Origin: Pseudomonas agarici
GTDB taxonomy: Bacteria; Pseudomonadota; Gammaproteobacteria; Pseudomonadales; Pseudomonadaceae
Direction of reading: 5' to 3'
Assembly: GCF_900109755.1 (NCBI RefSeq)
Contig: NZ_FOAR01000021.1
Coordinates: 1-64,000 of the forward strand
DNA: 64,000 bases
Below are positions 7,190-15,682 of the stretch, piece after piece (position 1 is the first letter of the stretch; the number at the start of each line of letters is the position of its first letter). The position numbers and the translations under genes are program-made. The notes beneath the pieces are model-generated. The model was not told the DNA's origin. It ran no database searches and saw nothing but the letters and a program-made list of their open reading frames with translations.

Positions 7190-9187
7190 ATGCCCAGCCG
7201 TCGTGAGCGTGCCAACGCCATTCGTGCCCTCAGCATGGATGCCGTGCAAAAAGCCAACAGCGGCCATCCCGGTGCCCCCATGGGCATGGCGGATATCGCC
7301 GAAGTGCTTTGGCGCGATTATCTGAAGCACAATCCGAGCAACCCATCCTTCGCCGACCGTGACCGCTTTGTCCTGTCCAACGGCCATGGTTCGATGCTGA
7401 TCTACTCGTTGCTGCACCTGACCGGCTACGACTTGTCCATCGACGACCTGAAGAACTTCCGCCAGTTGCACAGCCGCACCCCAGGTCACCCGGAGTACGG
7501 CTACACCCCAGGCGTTGAAACCACCACTGGCCCGCTCGGTCAAGGCCTGGCCAATGCCGTTGGCTTCGCCCTGGCGGAAAAAGTCCTGGCTGCTCAGTTC
7601 AACCGCCCCGGCCACAACATCGTCGACCACCACACTTATGTGTTCCTCGGTGATGGTTGCATGATGGAAGGTATTTCCCATGAAGTCGCGTCTCTGGCCG
7701 GCACTCTGGGCCTGGGTAAGCTGATCGCCTTCTACGATGACAACGGCATCTCCATCGACGGAGAAGTTGAGGGCTGGTTCACCGACGATACGCCGAAGCG
7801 TTTCGAGTCCTACAATTGGCAGGTGATCCGCAACGTCGACGGCCACGATCCGGAAGAGATCAAGACCGCCATCGAGACCGCGCGCAAGAGTGAGCAGCCG
7901 ACCCTGATTTGTTGCAAGACCACCATCGGCTTCGGTTCGCCGAACAAGCAAGGCAAGGAGGACTGCCACGGCGCTCCGCTGGGTGACGCGGAGATTGCCC
8001 TGACCCGTGCGGCGCTGAAGTGGAACCACGGCCCGTTCGAAATTCCGGCCGACATCTATGCCGAGTGGAATGCCAAGGAAGCCGGGCGCGCCGTCGAAGC
8101 CGAGTGGGACCAGCGTTTCGCGGCCTACTCCGTGGCCTTCCCGACTGAAGCCAATGAGCTGGTGCGGCGTCTGAGCGGCGAGTTACCGGCCGATTTCTCG
8201 GAAAGGGCCTCGGCTTATATTGCCGAGGTCGCGGCCAAGGGCGAAACCATCGCCAGCCGCAAGGCCAGCCAGAACACCTTGAATGCCTTCGGTCCGCTGT
8301 TGCCCGAACTCCTCGGCGGTTCGGCTGACCTCGCGGGTTCCAACCTGACCTTGTGGAAAGGTTGCCAGGGCGTCAGTGCTGAAGACGCCAGCGGTAACTA
8401 TATGTACTACGGCGTGCGTGAATTCGGCATGACCGCGATCATGAACGGCGTCACCCTGCACGGCGGCCTGCTGCCTTATGGCGCGACCTTCCTGATGTTC
8501 ATGGAATACGCGCGCAATGCCGTGCGCATGTCGGCGTTGATGAAGAAACGCGTGATCCATGTCTACACCCACGACTCCATCGGCCTGGGTGAAGACGGCC
8601 CGACCCACCAGCCGATCGAGCAACTGGCAAGCCTGCGTTGCACGCCGAACCTAGACACCTGGCGTCCTGCCGACGCGGTGGAATCCGCCGTGGCCTGGAA
8701 ACACGCCATCGAGCGCAAGGACGGCCCTTCGGCGCTGATCTTCTCGCGACAGAACCTGCAGCACCAACAGCGTGATGCGGCGCAGATCGACAGTATCGGT
8801 CGGGGTGGCTATGTGTTGAAGGATTGCTCGGGCGAGCCGGAGCTGATCCTGATCGCCACCGGTTCGGAAGTCGGCCTGGCGGTGCAGGCGTTCGACAAAC
8901 TGAGCGATCAGGGCCGTAAGGTGCGCGTGGTGTCCATGCCGTGCACCAGCGTGTTCGATGCCCAGGATGCCAGCTACAAGCAGGCGGTGTTGCCGCTGCA
9001 AGTGGGCGCGCGTATCGCCATCGAAGCCGCGCACGCCGACTACTGGTACAAGTACGTGGGTCTGGAAGGCCGCGTGATCGGTATGACCACCTACGGTGAG
9101 TCGGCGCCCGCGCCAGCCTTGTTCGAAGCGTTCGGGTTCACCCTGGAGAACATCCTGGGCCAGGCTGAAGAGCTGCTGGAAGGCTAA
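7190..9187 (+). CDS. tkt: Transketolase
   Basis: Transketolase transfers two-carbon units between sugar phosphates in the pentose phosphate pathway, using thiamine diphosphate and Mg2+. The 665-residue protein has the family length and motifs: SGHPGAPMGMA near the start, the cofactor motif GDGCMMEGISHE near residue 155, and VYTHDSIGLGEDGPTHQP in the pyrimidine-binding domain. The ATG at 7190 has AGGAG seven bases upstream and matches family N-termini (MPSRRERANAIRALSMD). The frame open further upstream has no such support. Its product erythrose-4-phosphate is the substrate of the next gene, epd. Confidence 0.96.
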   Translation: MPSRRERANAIRALSMDAVQKANSGHPGAPMGMADIAEVLWRDYLKHNPSNPSFADRDRFVLSNGHGSMLIYSLLHLTGYDLSIDDLKNFRQLHSRTPGHPEYGYTPGVETTTGPLGQGLANAVGFALAEKVLAAQFNRPGHNIVDHHTYVFLGDGCMMEGISHEVASLAGTLGLGKLIAFYDDNGISIDGEVEGWFTDDTPKRFESYNWQVIRNVDGHDPEEIKTAIETARKSEQPTLICCKTTIGFGSPNKQGKEDCHGAPLGDAEIALTRAALKWNHGPFEIPADIYAEWNAKEAGRAVEAEWDQRFAAYSVAFPTEANELVRRLSGELPADFSERASAYIAEVAAKGETIASRKASQNTLNAFGPLLPELLGGSADLAGSNLTLWKGCQGVSAEDASGNYMYYGVREFGMTAIMNGVTLHGGLLPYGATFLMFMEYARNAVRMSALMKKRVIHVYTHDSIGLGEDGPTHQPIEQLASLRCTPNLDTWRPADAVESAVAWKHAIERKDGPSALIFSRQNLQHQQRDAAQIDSIGRGGYVLKDCSGEPELILIATGSEVGLAVQAFDKLSDQGRKVRVVSMPCTSVFDAQDASYKQAVLPLQVGARIAIEAAHADYWYKYVGLEGRVIGMTTYGESAPAPALFEAFGFTLENILGQAEELLEG

Positions 9188-9359
9188 GAACCGGATATTG
9201 CTCGTCCGGACTGAGGTCTTCGCGGGCAAGCCCTGCGCCTAGAGGTTTGAGTCGTTCACCAGATGGCTGTACGACTCGGTTTCGCAGGCGCCGGGCTTGT
9301 TTGCGAAGGCGCTCGGTCAGTGATGGATCACTACCGGGTTCGTGCTCGAACCCGTTTGC

Positions 9360-9390
9360 AAAAAAATCCACGCCTTTGCGTGGGTTCTTG
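9360..9390 (+). terminator. Candidate terminator after tkt
   Basis: A stem of CCACGC and GCGTGG with a CTTT loop (9368-9383) has an A-rich left flank and a short T-containing right flank (GTTCTT). The U tract is imperfect, so termination may be partial and allow some read-through into epd. Confidence 0.6.
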
Positions 9391-9415
9391 ATGTTCAAGC
9401 TTCGGCGAGATCCCC

Positions 9416-10465
9416 ATGCCCCAACTGCGTCCCTACAGAGTTGCACTCAACGGCTACGGCCGTATCGGTCGTTGTGTCCTGCGTGCGTTGTTCGAGCGAG
9501 GGGCGCAGGCCGGGTTTGAAATCGTTGCGTTGAACGATCTGGCCGACCTGGCCAGCCTTCAATACCTGACGCGTTTCGATTCCACTCACGGTCGCTTTCC
9601 CGGCGAAGTACGGGTCGAGGACGATTGTTTGCATATCAATGGGCATAGCGTGAAAGTCTTGCGCAGTGCCACTCCAGAAGCGATCGACTGGGCCGCGCTG
9701 GACATCGATCTGGTGCTGGAGTGCTCCGGCGCTTACCACACTCGTGAAGATGGCGAGCGTTTCCTGGCTGCCGGGGCACCCAGGGTGCTGTTCTCTCAAC
9801 CGATGGCCAGCGAGACCGATGTCGATGCCACCATCGTCTACGGTGTCAATCAGGATTGCTTGACCGGTGACGAGTTGCTGGTGTCCAACGCTTCCTGCAC
9901 CACCAACTGCGGTGTACCGCTGTTGCGCCTGCTCAATCAGTCCATCGGCCTGGAGTACGTGTCCATCACCACGATTCACTCGGCGATGAACGACCAGCCG
10001 GTAATCGATGCCTACCACGCTGAAGACCTACGCCGCACGCGGTCGGCGTTCCAGTCGATTATCCCGGTATCCACGGGCCTGGCCCGAGGTATCGAGCGCC
10101 TGCTGCCGGAACTTGCCGGACGAATCCAGGCCAAAGCGGTGCGGGTGCCGACGGTGAACGTGTCGTGCCTGGACATTACCCTGCAGACCGTCAGCGATAC
10201 CGATGCCCAGGAGGTCAACCGGATCCTGCGCGAAGCCGCTACCAGCGGTCCGCTCAAGGGCCTGTTGGCCTACACCGAGCTGCCCCATGCCAGCTGTGAT
10301 TTCAACCATGACCCACATTCGGCGATTGTCGATGCGAGTCAGACCCGCGTGTCCGGCCCGAGGCTGGTGAACGTGCTGGCCTGGTTCGACAACGAGTGGG
10401 GTTTTGCCAACCGAATGATCGACGTTGCAGGGCATTACCTGAACGTGGTTCACCAAAAACCGTAA
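9416..10465 (+). CDS. epd: Erythrose-4-phosphate dehydrogenase
   Basis: Epd oxidises erythrose-4-phosphate to 4-phosphoerythronate with NAD, the first step of pyridoxal phosphate synthesis. The 349-residue product is of the GAPDH family: Rossmann motif NGYGRIGRC at the N-terminus and catalytic Cys161 in SNASCTTNC. HSAMNDQPVIDAYH replaces the phosphate-binding segment typical of GAPDH, and the ending WFDNEWGFANRM is family-typical. Its place between tkt and pgk is the classical Pseudomonas order and favours epd over gap. The start at 9416 has GGCGAG upstream. Confidence 0.9.
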   Translation: MPQLRPYRVALNGYGRIGRCVLRALFERGAQAGFEIVALNDLADLASLQYLTRFDSTHGRFPGEVRVEDDCLHINGHSVKVLRSATPEAIDWAALDIDLVLECSGAYHTREDGERFLAAGAPRVLFSQPMASETDVDATIVYGVNQDCLTGDELLVSNASCTTNCGVPLLRLLNQSIGLEYVSITTIHSAMNDQPVIDAYHAEDLRRTRSAFQSIIPVSTGLARGIERLLPELAGRIQAKAVRVPTVNVSCLDITLQTVSDTDAQEVNRILREAATSGPLKGLLAYTELPHASCDFNHDPHSAIVDASQTRVSGPRLVNVLAWFDNEWGFANRMIDVAGHYLNVVHQKP

Positions 10466-10482
10466 ACCAGAGATTGTGATCC

Positions 10483-11646
10483 ATGACCGTGTTGAAGATG
10501 ACCGACCTCGATCTGCAAGGTCAGCGCGTACTGATCCGCGAAGACCTCAACGTCCCTGTCAAGGACGGTGTTGTCACCAGCGATGCGCGTATCCTGGCCT
10601 CGCTGCCGACCATCAAGCTGGCCCTGGAAAAAGGCGCCGCCGTGATGATCTGCTCGCACCTGGGTCGCCCGACCGAAGGCGAGTTCTCGGCCGAGAACAG
10701 CCTCAAGCCGGTCGCCGACTACCTGAGCAAAGCCTTGGGCCGTGATGTGCCGCTGGTGGCCGATTACCTGGACGGTGTCCAGGTCAAGGCCGGCGACATC
10801 GTGCTGTTCGAGAACGTGCGCTTCAACAAGGGCGAGAAAAACAACGCCGACGAGCTGGCGCACAAATATGCCGCGCTCTGCGACGTGTTCGTGATGGACG
10901 CCTTTGGTACCGCGCACCGCGCCGAGGGTTCGACTCACGGCGTGGCCAAGTTTGCCAAGGTCGCCGCTGCCGGGCCGCTGCTGGCGGCAGAACTGGAGGC
11001 CCTGGGCAAGGCCCTGGGCGCGCCGGCCAAGCCGATGGCCGCCATCGTCGCCGGCTCTAAGGTTTCGACCAAGCTCGATGTACTGAACAGCCTGAGCCAG
11101 ATCTGCGACCTGTTGATTGTCGGCGGCGGCATCGCCAACACCTTCCTGGCCGCTGCGGGTCACCCGGTGGGCAAATCGCTCTACGAGCCTGATCTGCTGG
11201 ACACCGCCCGTGCCATCGCCGCCAAGGTCAATGTACCGTTGCCGGTCGACGTGGTGGTTGCCAAGGAATTTGCCGAAAGCGCTGTGGCCACTGTCAAGCC
11301 GATCGCAGACGTAGCCGCCGATGACATGATCCTGGATATCGGCCCGCAGACTGCGGCGAATTTCGCCGAGTTGCTGAAGTCGTCCCGGACCATTCTGTGG
11401 AACGGTCCGGTGGGTGTTTTCGAATTCGACCAGTTCGGCAATGGCACTCAGGTGCTGGCCCAGGCCATCGCCGACAGCGCGGCATTCTCCATTGCCGGTG
11501 GCGGTGACACCCTGGCGGCCATCGACAAATATGGTGTCGCTTCGGATATTTCCTATATCTCTACCGGTGGCGGTGCCTTCCTCGAATTCGTCGAAGGCAA
11601 GGTACTGCCGGCCGTGGAAGTGCTGGAAAAGCGCGCCAGGGCCTGA
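10483..11646 (+). CDS. pgk: Phosphoglycerate kinase
   Basis: Pgk interconverts 1,3-bisphosphoglycerate and 3-phosphoglycerate with ATP formation. The 387-residue length is normal. Visible family segments are VLIREDLNVPVKDG near residue 15, SHLGRP, MDAFGTAHR, GSKVSTKL, and the nucleotide-binding GGGDT with STGGGAFLEF at the C-terminus. It starts 18 bases after epd on the same strand and precedes two small lipoprotein genes and fba, so a glycolytic operon or overlapping transcripts are likely. Confidence 0.97.
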   Translation: MTVLKMTDLDLQGQRVLIREDLNVPVKDGVVTSDARILASLPTIKLALEKGAAVMICSHLGRPTEGEFSAENSLKPVADYLSKALGRDVPLVADYLDGVQVKAGDIVLFENVRFNKGEKNNADELAHKYAALCDVFVMDAFGTAHRAEGSTHGVAKFAKVAAAGPLLAAELEALGKALGAPAKPMAAIVAGSKVSTKLDVLNSLSQICDLLIVGGGIANTFLAAAGHPVGKSLYEPDLLDTARAIAAKVNVPLPVDVVVAKEFAESAVATVKPIADVAADDMILDIGPQTAANFAELLKSSRTILWNGPVGVFEFDQFGNGTQVLAQAIADSAAFSIAGGGDTLAAIDKYGVASDISYISTGGGAFLEFVEGKVLPAVEVLEKRARA

Positions 11647-11678
11647 GGTAGCATAGGCCGTTGAAAGGGAGTTTTCAT

Positions 11679-11903
11679 ATGGTCAGGCTATTCGTGCTGC
11701 TGATCCTGGTGGGGGTGTTGGCCGGTTGTGCCAGCACGCCCGGGGGCGGGCCGGCGACTGAGGGCGCTCCGGCTGGCGGCAAAGGTTGTTACCAGGCCGA
11801 TTGGCAGGCGCAGACCGCGCCGGTGCTGAACGGGCGCCTGGGGCCGGACGGACTGGAAAAATACGACGCATCGTCCGGGGCCCGGGAACAGGGTTGCCCT
11901 TGA
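11679..11903 (+). CDS. Small lipoprotein of unknown function
   Basis: The 74-residue product has a lipoprotein signal with lipobox LAGC (Cys17). A low-complexity Gly/Pro/Ala linker follows, then a short domain with two cysteines (KGCYQADW and EQGCP). The ATG at 11679 is preceded by AAAGGGAG; a TTG six codons earlier is less likely. I do not recognise a family. Similar small lipoproteins between pgk and fba are common in Pseudomonas, and the glycolytic context may be only positional. Confidence 0.7.
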   Translation: MVRLFVLLILVGVLAGCASTPGGGPATEGAPAGGKGCYQADWQAQTAPVLNGRLGPDGLEKYDASSGAREQGCP

Positions 11904-11961
11904 CGGGTCAGATTCACTACAGGCAGTACTGGCGGCCAGGGCCGTCAGTCGAGGAACCGGC

Positions 11962-12309
11962 ATGAAAGGCTTTATTGCCCTCGCTTCACTGGCACTGCTT
12001 GGCGGTTGCGCCGGCTTCAACCTGTCCTCCTCGACATCGCCGACGGATAACTGGACCCGCTGGGTCTGCGACAGTCAGGCGCAGGTGTTCTGGCGTTACG
12101 CCGACAGCGCGGGCAAGTCGGTCGACGTGCGCCTCGGCGGTGCCGAGCAGGTGTACCGTTTGAAACCCGAGGTCGGCGCGGTCGACAGCGGCGTGCTGTA
12201 TAGCGACAACGTGTTGGCATTTCATAAAAAAGATGATGAGGGCCTGGTCTACTGGGTCGCCACCAACGATTTGATCGGTCGAGCCTGTAAGGCCCCTGAT
12301 CGGCAATAA
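11962..12309 (+). CDS. MliC-like lipoprotein (putative C-type lysozyme inhibitor)
   Basis: The 115-residue protein has a lipobox LGGC (Cys16), a small beta-rich domain and two cysteines (WVCDSQ, GRACKA) that could pair. The pattern of an N-terminal WVCD followed by Tyr/Phe-rich strands resembles the MliC/PliC fold. In MliC, conserved residues in the C-terminal loop insert into the lysozyme active site. I cannot confirm those residues here, so inhibitor activity is a family-based inference. A GAGGAA site precedes the ATG, and the gene lies 58 bases after the smaller lipoprotein gene. Confidence 0.6.
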   Translation: MKGFIALASLALLGGCAGFNLSSSTSPTDNWTRWVCDSQAQVFWRYADSAGKSVDVRLGGAEQVYRLKPEVGAVDSGVLYSDNVLAFHKKDDEGLVYWVATNDLIGRACKAPDRQ

Positions 12310-12378
12310 CTTGAATAGCAGCCGCCGCTCCGGCAGGCTTGCACGATTAACGACCCTCGTCCGGGAGAGACATACACA

Positions 12379-13443
12379 ATGGCACTTATCAGCATGCGCC
12401 AGATGCTGGACCACGCAGCCGAGTACGGCTACGGCGTTCCAGCCTTCAACGTCAACAACCTTGAGCAGATGCGCGCCATCATGGAAGCCGCTGACAAGAC
12501 TGACTCTCCGGTGATCGTCCAGGCTTCCGCCGGCGCCCGCAAATACGCTGGCGCGCCGTTCCTGCGGCACTTGATCCTGGCGGCTATCGAAGAGTTCCCG
12601 CACATTCCGGTGTGCATGCACCAGGACCACGGCACTAGCCCGGACGTCTGCCAGCGCTCCATCCAACTGGGCTTCAGCTCGGTCATGATGGACGGCTCTC
12701 TCGGCGAAGATGGCAAGACCCCAACCGACTACGAGTACAACGTCCGTGTCACCCAGCAAACCGTGGCCATGGCTCACGCCTGTGGTGTGTCGGTAGAGGG
12801 CGAATTGGGCTGTCTGGGCTCGCTGGAAACCGGCATGGCCGGTGAAGAAGACGGTATCGGCGCCGAAGGCGTGTTGGACCACAGCCAGATGCTGACGGAC
12901 CCGGAAGAAGCTGCCGACTTCGTCAAGAAGACCCAGGTTGATGCGTTGGCCATCGCCATCGGCACCAGTCACGGCGCCTACAAATTCACCAAGCCGCCGA
13001 CCGGTGACGTGCTGGCGATCGACCGTATCAAGGAAATCCACAAGCGCATCCCCAACACCCACCTGGTGATGCACGGTTCGTCTTCGGTTCCACAGGAGTG
13101 GCTGGCGATCATCAATCAGTATGGGGGTGACATAAAGGAAACCTACGGCGTGCCGGTCGAGGAAATCGTCGAAGGTATCAAGCATGGTGTGCGCAAGGTC
13201 AACATCGACACTGACCTGCGCCTGGCGTCCACCGGGGCGATGCGTCGTCTGATGGCTACCCATCCGAGCGAGTTCGACCCGCGCAAATTCTTCGGCGCCA
13301 CCGTGACCGCCATGCGCGATGTGTGCATTGCCCGTTACGAAGCTTTCGGTACGGCTGGCAACGCCTCCAGGATCAAGCCGATCTCCCTAGAAGCGATGTT
13401 CCAGCGCTACCTCAAAGGTGAGTTGAACGCTAAGGTCAATTAA
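12379..13443 (+). CDS. fba: Fructose-bisphosphate aldolase, class II
   Basis: This zinc enzyme cleaves fructose-1,6-bisphosphate to the two triose phosphates and works in gluconeogenesis in Pseudomonas. The 354-residue protein has catalytic Asp83 and zinc ligand His84 in MHQDHG. It also has VEGELGCLGSLE, GTSHGAYKF and the glycine-loop HGSSSVP, all typical of the class IIB form. A purine-rich GGGAGAGA site precedes the ATG. A textbook terminator follows and ends the tkt-epd-pgk-fba block. Confidence 0.97.
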   Translation: MALISMRQMLDHAAEYGYGVPAFNVNNLEQMRAIMEAADKTDSPVIVQASAGARKYAGAPFLRHLILAAIEEFPHIPVCMHQDHGTSPDVCQRSIQLGFSSVMMDGSLGEDGKTPTDYEYNVRVTQQTVAMAHACGVSVEGELGCLGSLETGMAGEEDGIGAEGVLDHSQMLTDPEEAADFVKKTQVDALAIAIGTSHGAYKFTKPPTGDVLAIDRIKEIHKRIPNTHLVMHGSSSVPQEWLAIINQYGGDIKETYGVPVEEIVEGIKHGVRKVNIDTDLRLASTGAMRRLMATHPSEFDPRKFFGATVTAMRDVCIARYEAFGTAGNASRIKPISLEAMFQRYLKGELNAKVN

Positions 13444-13460
13444 GCCATTTCCGGGTTTAT

Positions 13461-13490
13461 GAAAAAGCCGTCGCAAGACGGTTTTTTTAT
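13461..13490 (+). terminator. Intrinsic terminator of fba
   Basis: CCGTC and GACGG (13468-13472, 13477-13481) form a stem closed by GCAA, flanked by A5 on the left and T7 on the right, which extend the helix. It is a canonical rho-independent terminator 17 bases after the fba stop. Confidence 0.92.
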
Positions 13491-13531
13491 TCGCGTCGAT
13501 TGATCGGGCGGATGCAAAGTGTCCGCCAGAT

Positions 13532-13753
13532 CTATTCCAGGTTGTGGTGATCCTTCTTTTGTCCGACCTGTGGCGAACGAAAGGAATGGCCCCGCCAGAC
13601 ATCGCCCACGTACACTTCTACCGAGGGATCGACGGCGATCCAGCGCCAGGCCCGAATATGGGTCGGATGATAGGCCGGCTTGTGTTCCGACTCCTTGATT
13701 TCGCTCACATAGAAACCACCGGTACTGGACGCCATCACCAAGGCCCATTTCAT
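13532..13753 (-). CDS. Small uncharacterised protein (73 aa)
   Basis: This short minus-strand gene is supported by a GGAGG site six bases before its ATG. It encodes 73 residues (MKWALVMASSTGGFYVSEIK at the start), rich in aromatic residues, Lys and His, with no signal peptide or membrane segment. I do not recognise a family. An overlapping plus-strand frame of similar length lacks a ribosome binding site and is taken as its shadow. It is convergent with fba and lies at the edge of the accessory patch that follows. Confidence 0.65.
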   Translation of the reverse strand: MKWALVMASSTGGFYVSEIKESEHKPAYHPTHIRAWRWIAVDPSVEVYVGDVWRGHSFRSPQVGQKKDHHNLE

Positions 13754-13961
13754 ATCTGCCTCCGTCTGTCGTTGATACTCGATTCTGGAAAATATGACCG
13801 ACAGCGTGTGCCCTTCATGCGACAAAATCGTTGAACCGGGTCATGCGCCAATACCTCGGCAACCGGCGCCTCTTTCTCAACGATGACCCGATGGCCCACT
13901 GATCGGCATCGGTGCCCATGAATACGATGTCACGGTGTCTGGGCTCCAGTCGGGGAGCGCT

Positions 13962-14459
13962 TCATGCCTTTACCAGCTTGAATTTCTGGTTTTTCGTTCC
14001 TCCATAAGTGTAAGCGATAATGTTGGTATTTTCCGCCGTGTTAGATCCATTAACGTCTAGCACTTTGCCGTTGCTTTTGTTTTCGATATAGAAGAGTTGG
14101 GTCCCCGCTTTCTTCAACGTCCAAAATTGCCGTGTATCGAGTGTCATGGGGGCGGCAACGACATTATCGCCGCTGGGCTCCAGTACCCGACTCTGGTTCT
14201 TTCCATTGATAATCAAATACCCTTGCTTGATATGATCGAAATGGAATTCCCAGGTGGACTCGGGGGCCGGATTGTCACGATACAGTTTGACATTGTGGGC
14301 GCGGTTGCCATCGGCGCTGAGTGCCATATCCACCAGCATTGAGCTAGTTAGATCCGTGTAGATTTTATAAAGGCCATTATCTATCCTTTCAGCGCCTCCA
14401 GGGGCACCCAATGCCTGTTCGGGAACTTCAGTGTCACGAGGAGTAGTTTCATCTTCCAT
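13962..14459 (-). CDS. Ricin B-type beta-trefoil lectin domain protein
   Basis: The 165-residue protein has an acidic, Pro-rich N-terminal tail of about 25 residues. One beta-trefoil of roughly 140 residues follows (NGLYKIYTDL to the end). Trefoil repeats end in QFWTL and QKFKLV, variants of the QxW motif, and VLDVNGSNTAENTNI is a typical sugar-binding loop. There is no signal peptide, so export would need a non-Sec route, or it acts inside the cell. The start at 14459 has AAGGA eight bases upstream. Base composition is more AT-rich than the flanking core genes, which suggests acquisition. It is divergent from a Pro/Lys-rich small protein gene and near an alginate lyase. Confidence 0.75.
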   Translation of the reverse strand: MEDETTPRDTEVPEQALGAPGGAERIDNGLYKIYTDLTSSMLVDMALSADGNRAHNVKLYRDNPAPESTWEFHFDHIKQGYLIINGKNQSRVLEPSGDNVVAAPMTLDTRQFWTLKKAGTQLFYIENKSNGKVLDVNGSNTAENTNIIAYTYGGTKNQKFKLVKA

Positions 14460-14599
14460 GCTGACATTCCTTTTGCAAGTTTCGATCTGCGGGCGTAGTG
14501 CCGAGGGGACGAGCGAAGAGTGGCGCTTAGACCGGCCGACAGGCAAAAGGCACGCCTGAGGGTTGCTGATTATATTGGTGGGGTTGTGTAAGTTGGGCT

Positions 14600-14616
14600 A
14601 CTGTCAGAAGTGACAG
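14600..14616. promoter_or_regulatory. Palindrome CTGTCA-GAAG-TGACAG, probable operator copy 1
   Basis: A 6-bp inverted repeat with a 4-base spacer lies 142 bases upstream of the lectin start. The same arms and spacer length recur at 14726-14743, which makes chance unlikely. The binding protein is unknown. Confidence 0.6.
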
Positions 14617-14725
14617 GTTTATAGACGGTTTCCGAATAGTAAATAGCCGCAGAAAGCATGAAATGATATTTCATGAACGTAGTAGAAGAGGATGATCTAG
14701 AGAGTAGTGTTAAATAATATAATAA

Positions 14726-14743
14726 ACTGTCAAATATGACAGT
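14726..14743. promoter_or_regulatory. Palindrome ACTGTCA-AATA-TGACAGT, probable operator copy 2
   Basis: A 7-bp inverted repeat with a 4-base spacer lies 63 bases upstream of the 44-aa gene. Its centre is 126 bases from that of copy 1, or 12 turns at 10.5 bp per turn, so both copies would face the same side of the helix. Confidence 0.6.
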
Positions 14744-14805
14744 GGTCGATGAGTTGTTGCCATGGCACTCTGTAATTCCAGGTCTCGATAGAGGAGTAAA
14801 CCGTT

Positions 14806-14940
14806 ATGAGCAGCAAAGACAAGAAAGTCGATATCAAGCCCAAAGGCCCGGCGCCTGTCAAGGTACCGCCTGTCGTAGTGCCGCCTGCCGAAGTGACACC
14901 AAAACCCAAGGGGCAAGCCCCTGTCACCATCAAGCCCTGA
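14806..14940 (+). CDS. Pro/Lys-rich 44-residue protein of unknown function
   Basis: ATG at 14806 has GAGGAG nine bases upstream and opens a 45-codon frame ending in TGA. The product (MSSKDKKVDIKPKGPAPVK and onward) is almost entirely Lys, Pro, Val, Ala and Gly, with PxxP spacings and no hydrophobic segment. It is therefore probably extended and unstructured. A minus-strand frame covers the same bases but has no ribosome binding site. It is divergent from the lectin gene with shared putative operators, so co-regulation is likely. Function is unknown. Confidence 0.65.
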   Translation: MSSKDKKVDIKPKGPAPVKVPPVVVPPAEVTPKPKGQAPVTIKP

Positions 14941-15010
14941 TGCGGCGTCTGTCATTCAGCCCCGATTTGAAGTTCGGGGCCATTGGCCGGTGGGCCCGGC
15001 GAACACGCCC

Positions 15011-15682
15011 TCAACTCTTCTGGTGTTCGATAATCAGTTTGTAGAACGTCACCATTCCGCCTTCGCTGGTATACCCGGTGTTGTCCTGTACATAGACCCC
15101 GGCTTTGAAGTACAGCGGCTTGTCGCGCCAGGTGCTGCCGACCTGGGTGTACCACGCCGCGCCGGCGGCATGCACGCTCAAGGCACCGCCGGGACTGAGG
15201 TGAATCAGGTAGGTAAAGCTTTTATCCAGCGGCACGTTGTCGGCGATCTGGATGACGCGGCCTTCGCTGTCGTCCGGGTTACTGCGGATTTTCACCACGA
15301 TAATCCCGGTCTGGCGGCTGTCACTGTATTGGTACTCGACCTTGAGCATGGGCTTGGTGCTATTGTATGAATGGATCTGGCCGATAACGATCTTGCCCGA
15401 TGACGGTACCTGGTTCACCGCCAGGGCTGCGCGCAGGTAATTGTTGGCTTCGCCGTAGAGCCAGTTGTGCACGCTTCCGTCAGCGTAGGTTTCCCGTAGC
15501 TCGCTACGTGGGTAGATGGCGTTTTGGGTCTTGGAGCCGGTTACGGGCGACCAGAAGAACAAGGTGCCGGTGTCTGAGTGAAAGTACTGATTCTTGAAAC
15601 CTTCTACTAATTTGGGTGTGTCGATGGTCTCGGGTGGTGTACCGACAGGTACGCTAAGATTCCAGGTCGTCAGATCGATCAT
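15011..15682 (-). CDS. Polysaccharide lyase family 7 (alginate lyase)
   Basis: PL7 enzymes depolymerise alginate by beta-elimination. The 223-residue protein has all three signature motifs: RSELR (59-63), QIH (102-104) and YFKAGVYVQ (191-199). These supply the catalytic Arg, Gln, His and Tyr. The protein begins directly at the jelly-roll (MIDLTTWNLSVP) with no signal peptide, as in some other Pseudomonas PL7 enzymes, so it is either intracellular or exported atypically. GGGAG precedes the ATG at 15682; 23 residues of upstream open frame are not favoured. The QIH form with Ile is usually linked to polyguluronate or mixed activity. Confidence 0.88.
   Translation of the reverse strand: MIDLTTWNLSVPVGTPPETIDTPKLVEGFKNQYFHSDTGTLFFWSPVTGSKTQNAIYPRSELRETYADGSVHNWLYGEANNYLRAALAVNQVPSSGKIVIGQIHSYNSTKPMLKVEYQYSDSRQTGIIVVKIRSNPDDSEGRVIQIADNVPLDKSFTYLIHLSPGGALSVHAAGAAWYTQVGSTWRDKPLYFKAGVYVQDNTGYTSEGGMVTFYKLIIEHQKS

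Larger units (their letters stand above)
14460..14805. other. AT-rich divergent intergenic region with two matching palindromes
   Basis: This 346-base region separates the lectin gene (minus) from the 44-aa gene (plus). From about 14560 to 14760 it is clearly more AT-rich than its surroundings. It holds two copies of CTGTCA-N4-TGACAG, listed separately, and AT-rich blocks (such as TTAAATAATATAATAAA) that could serve as -10 regions. No other gene is seen. Confidence 0.7.
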
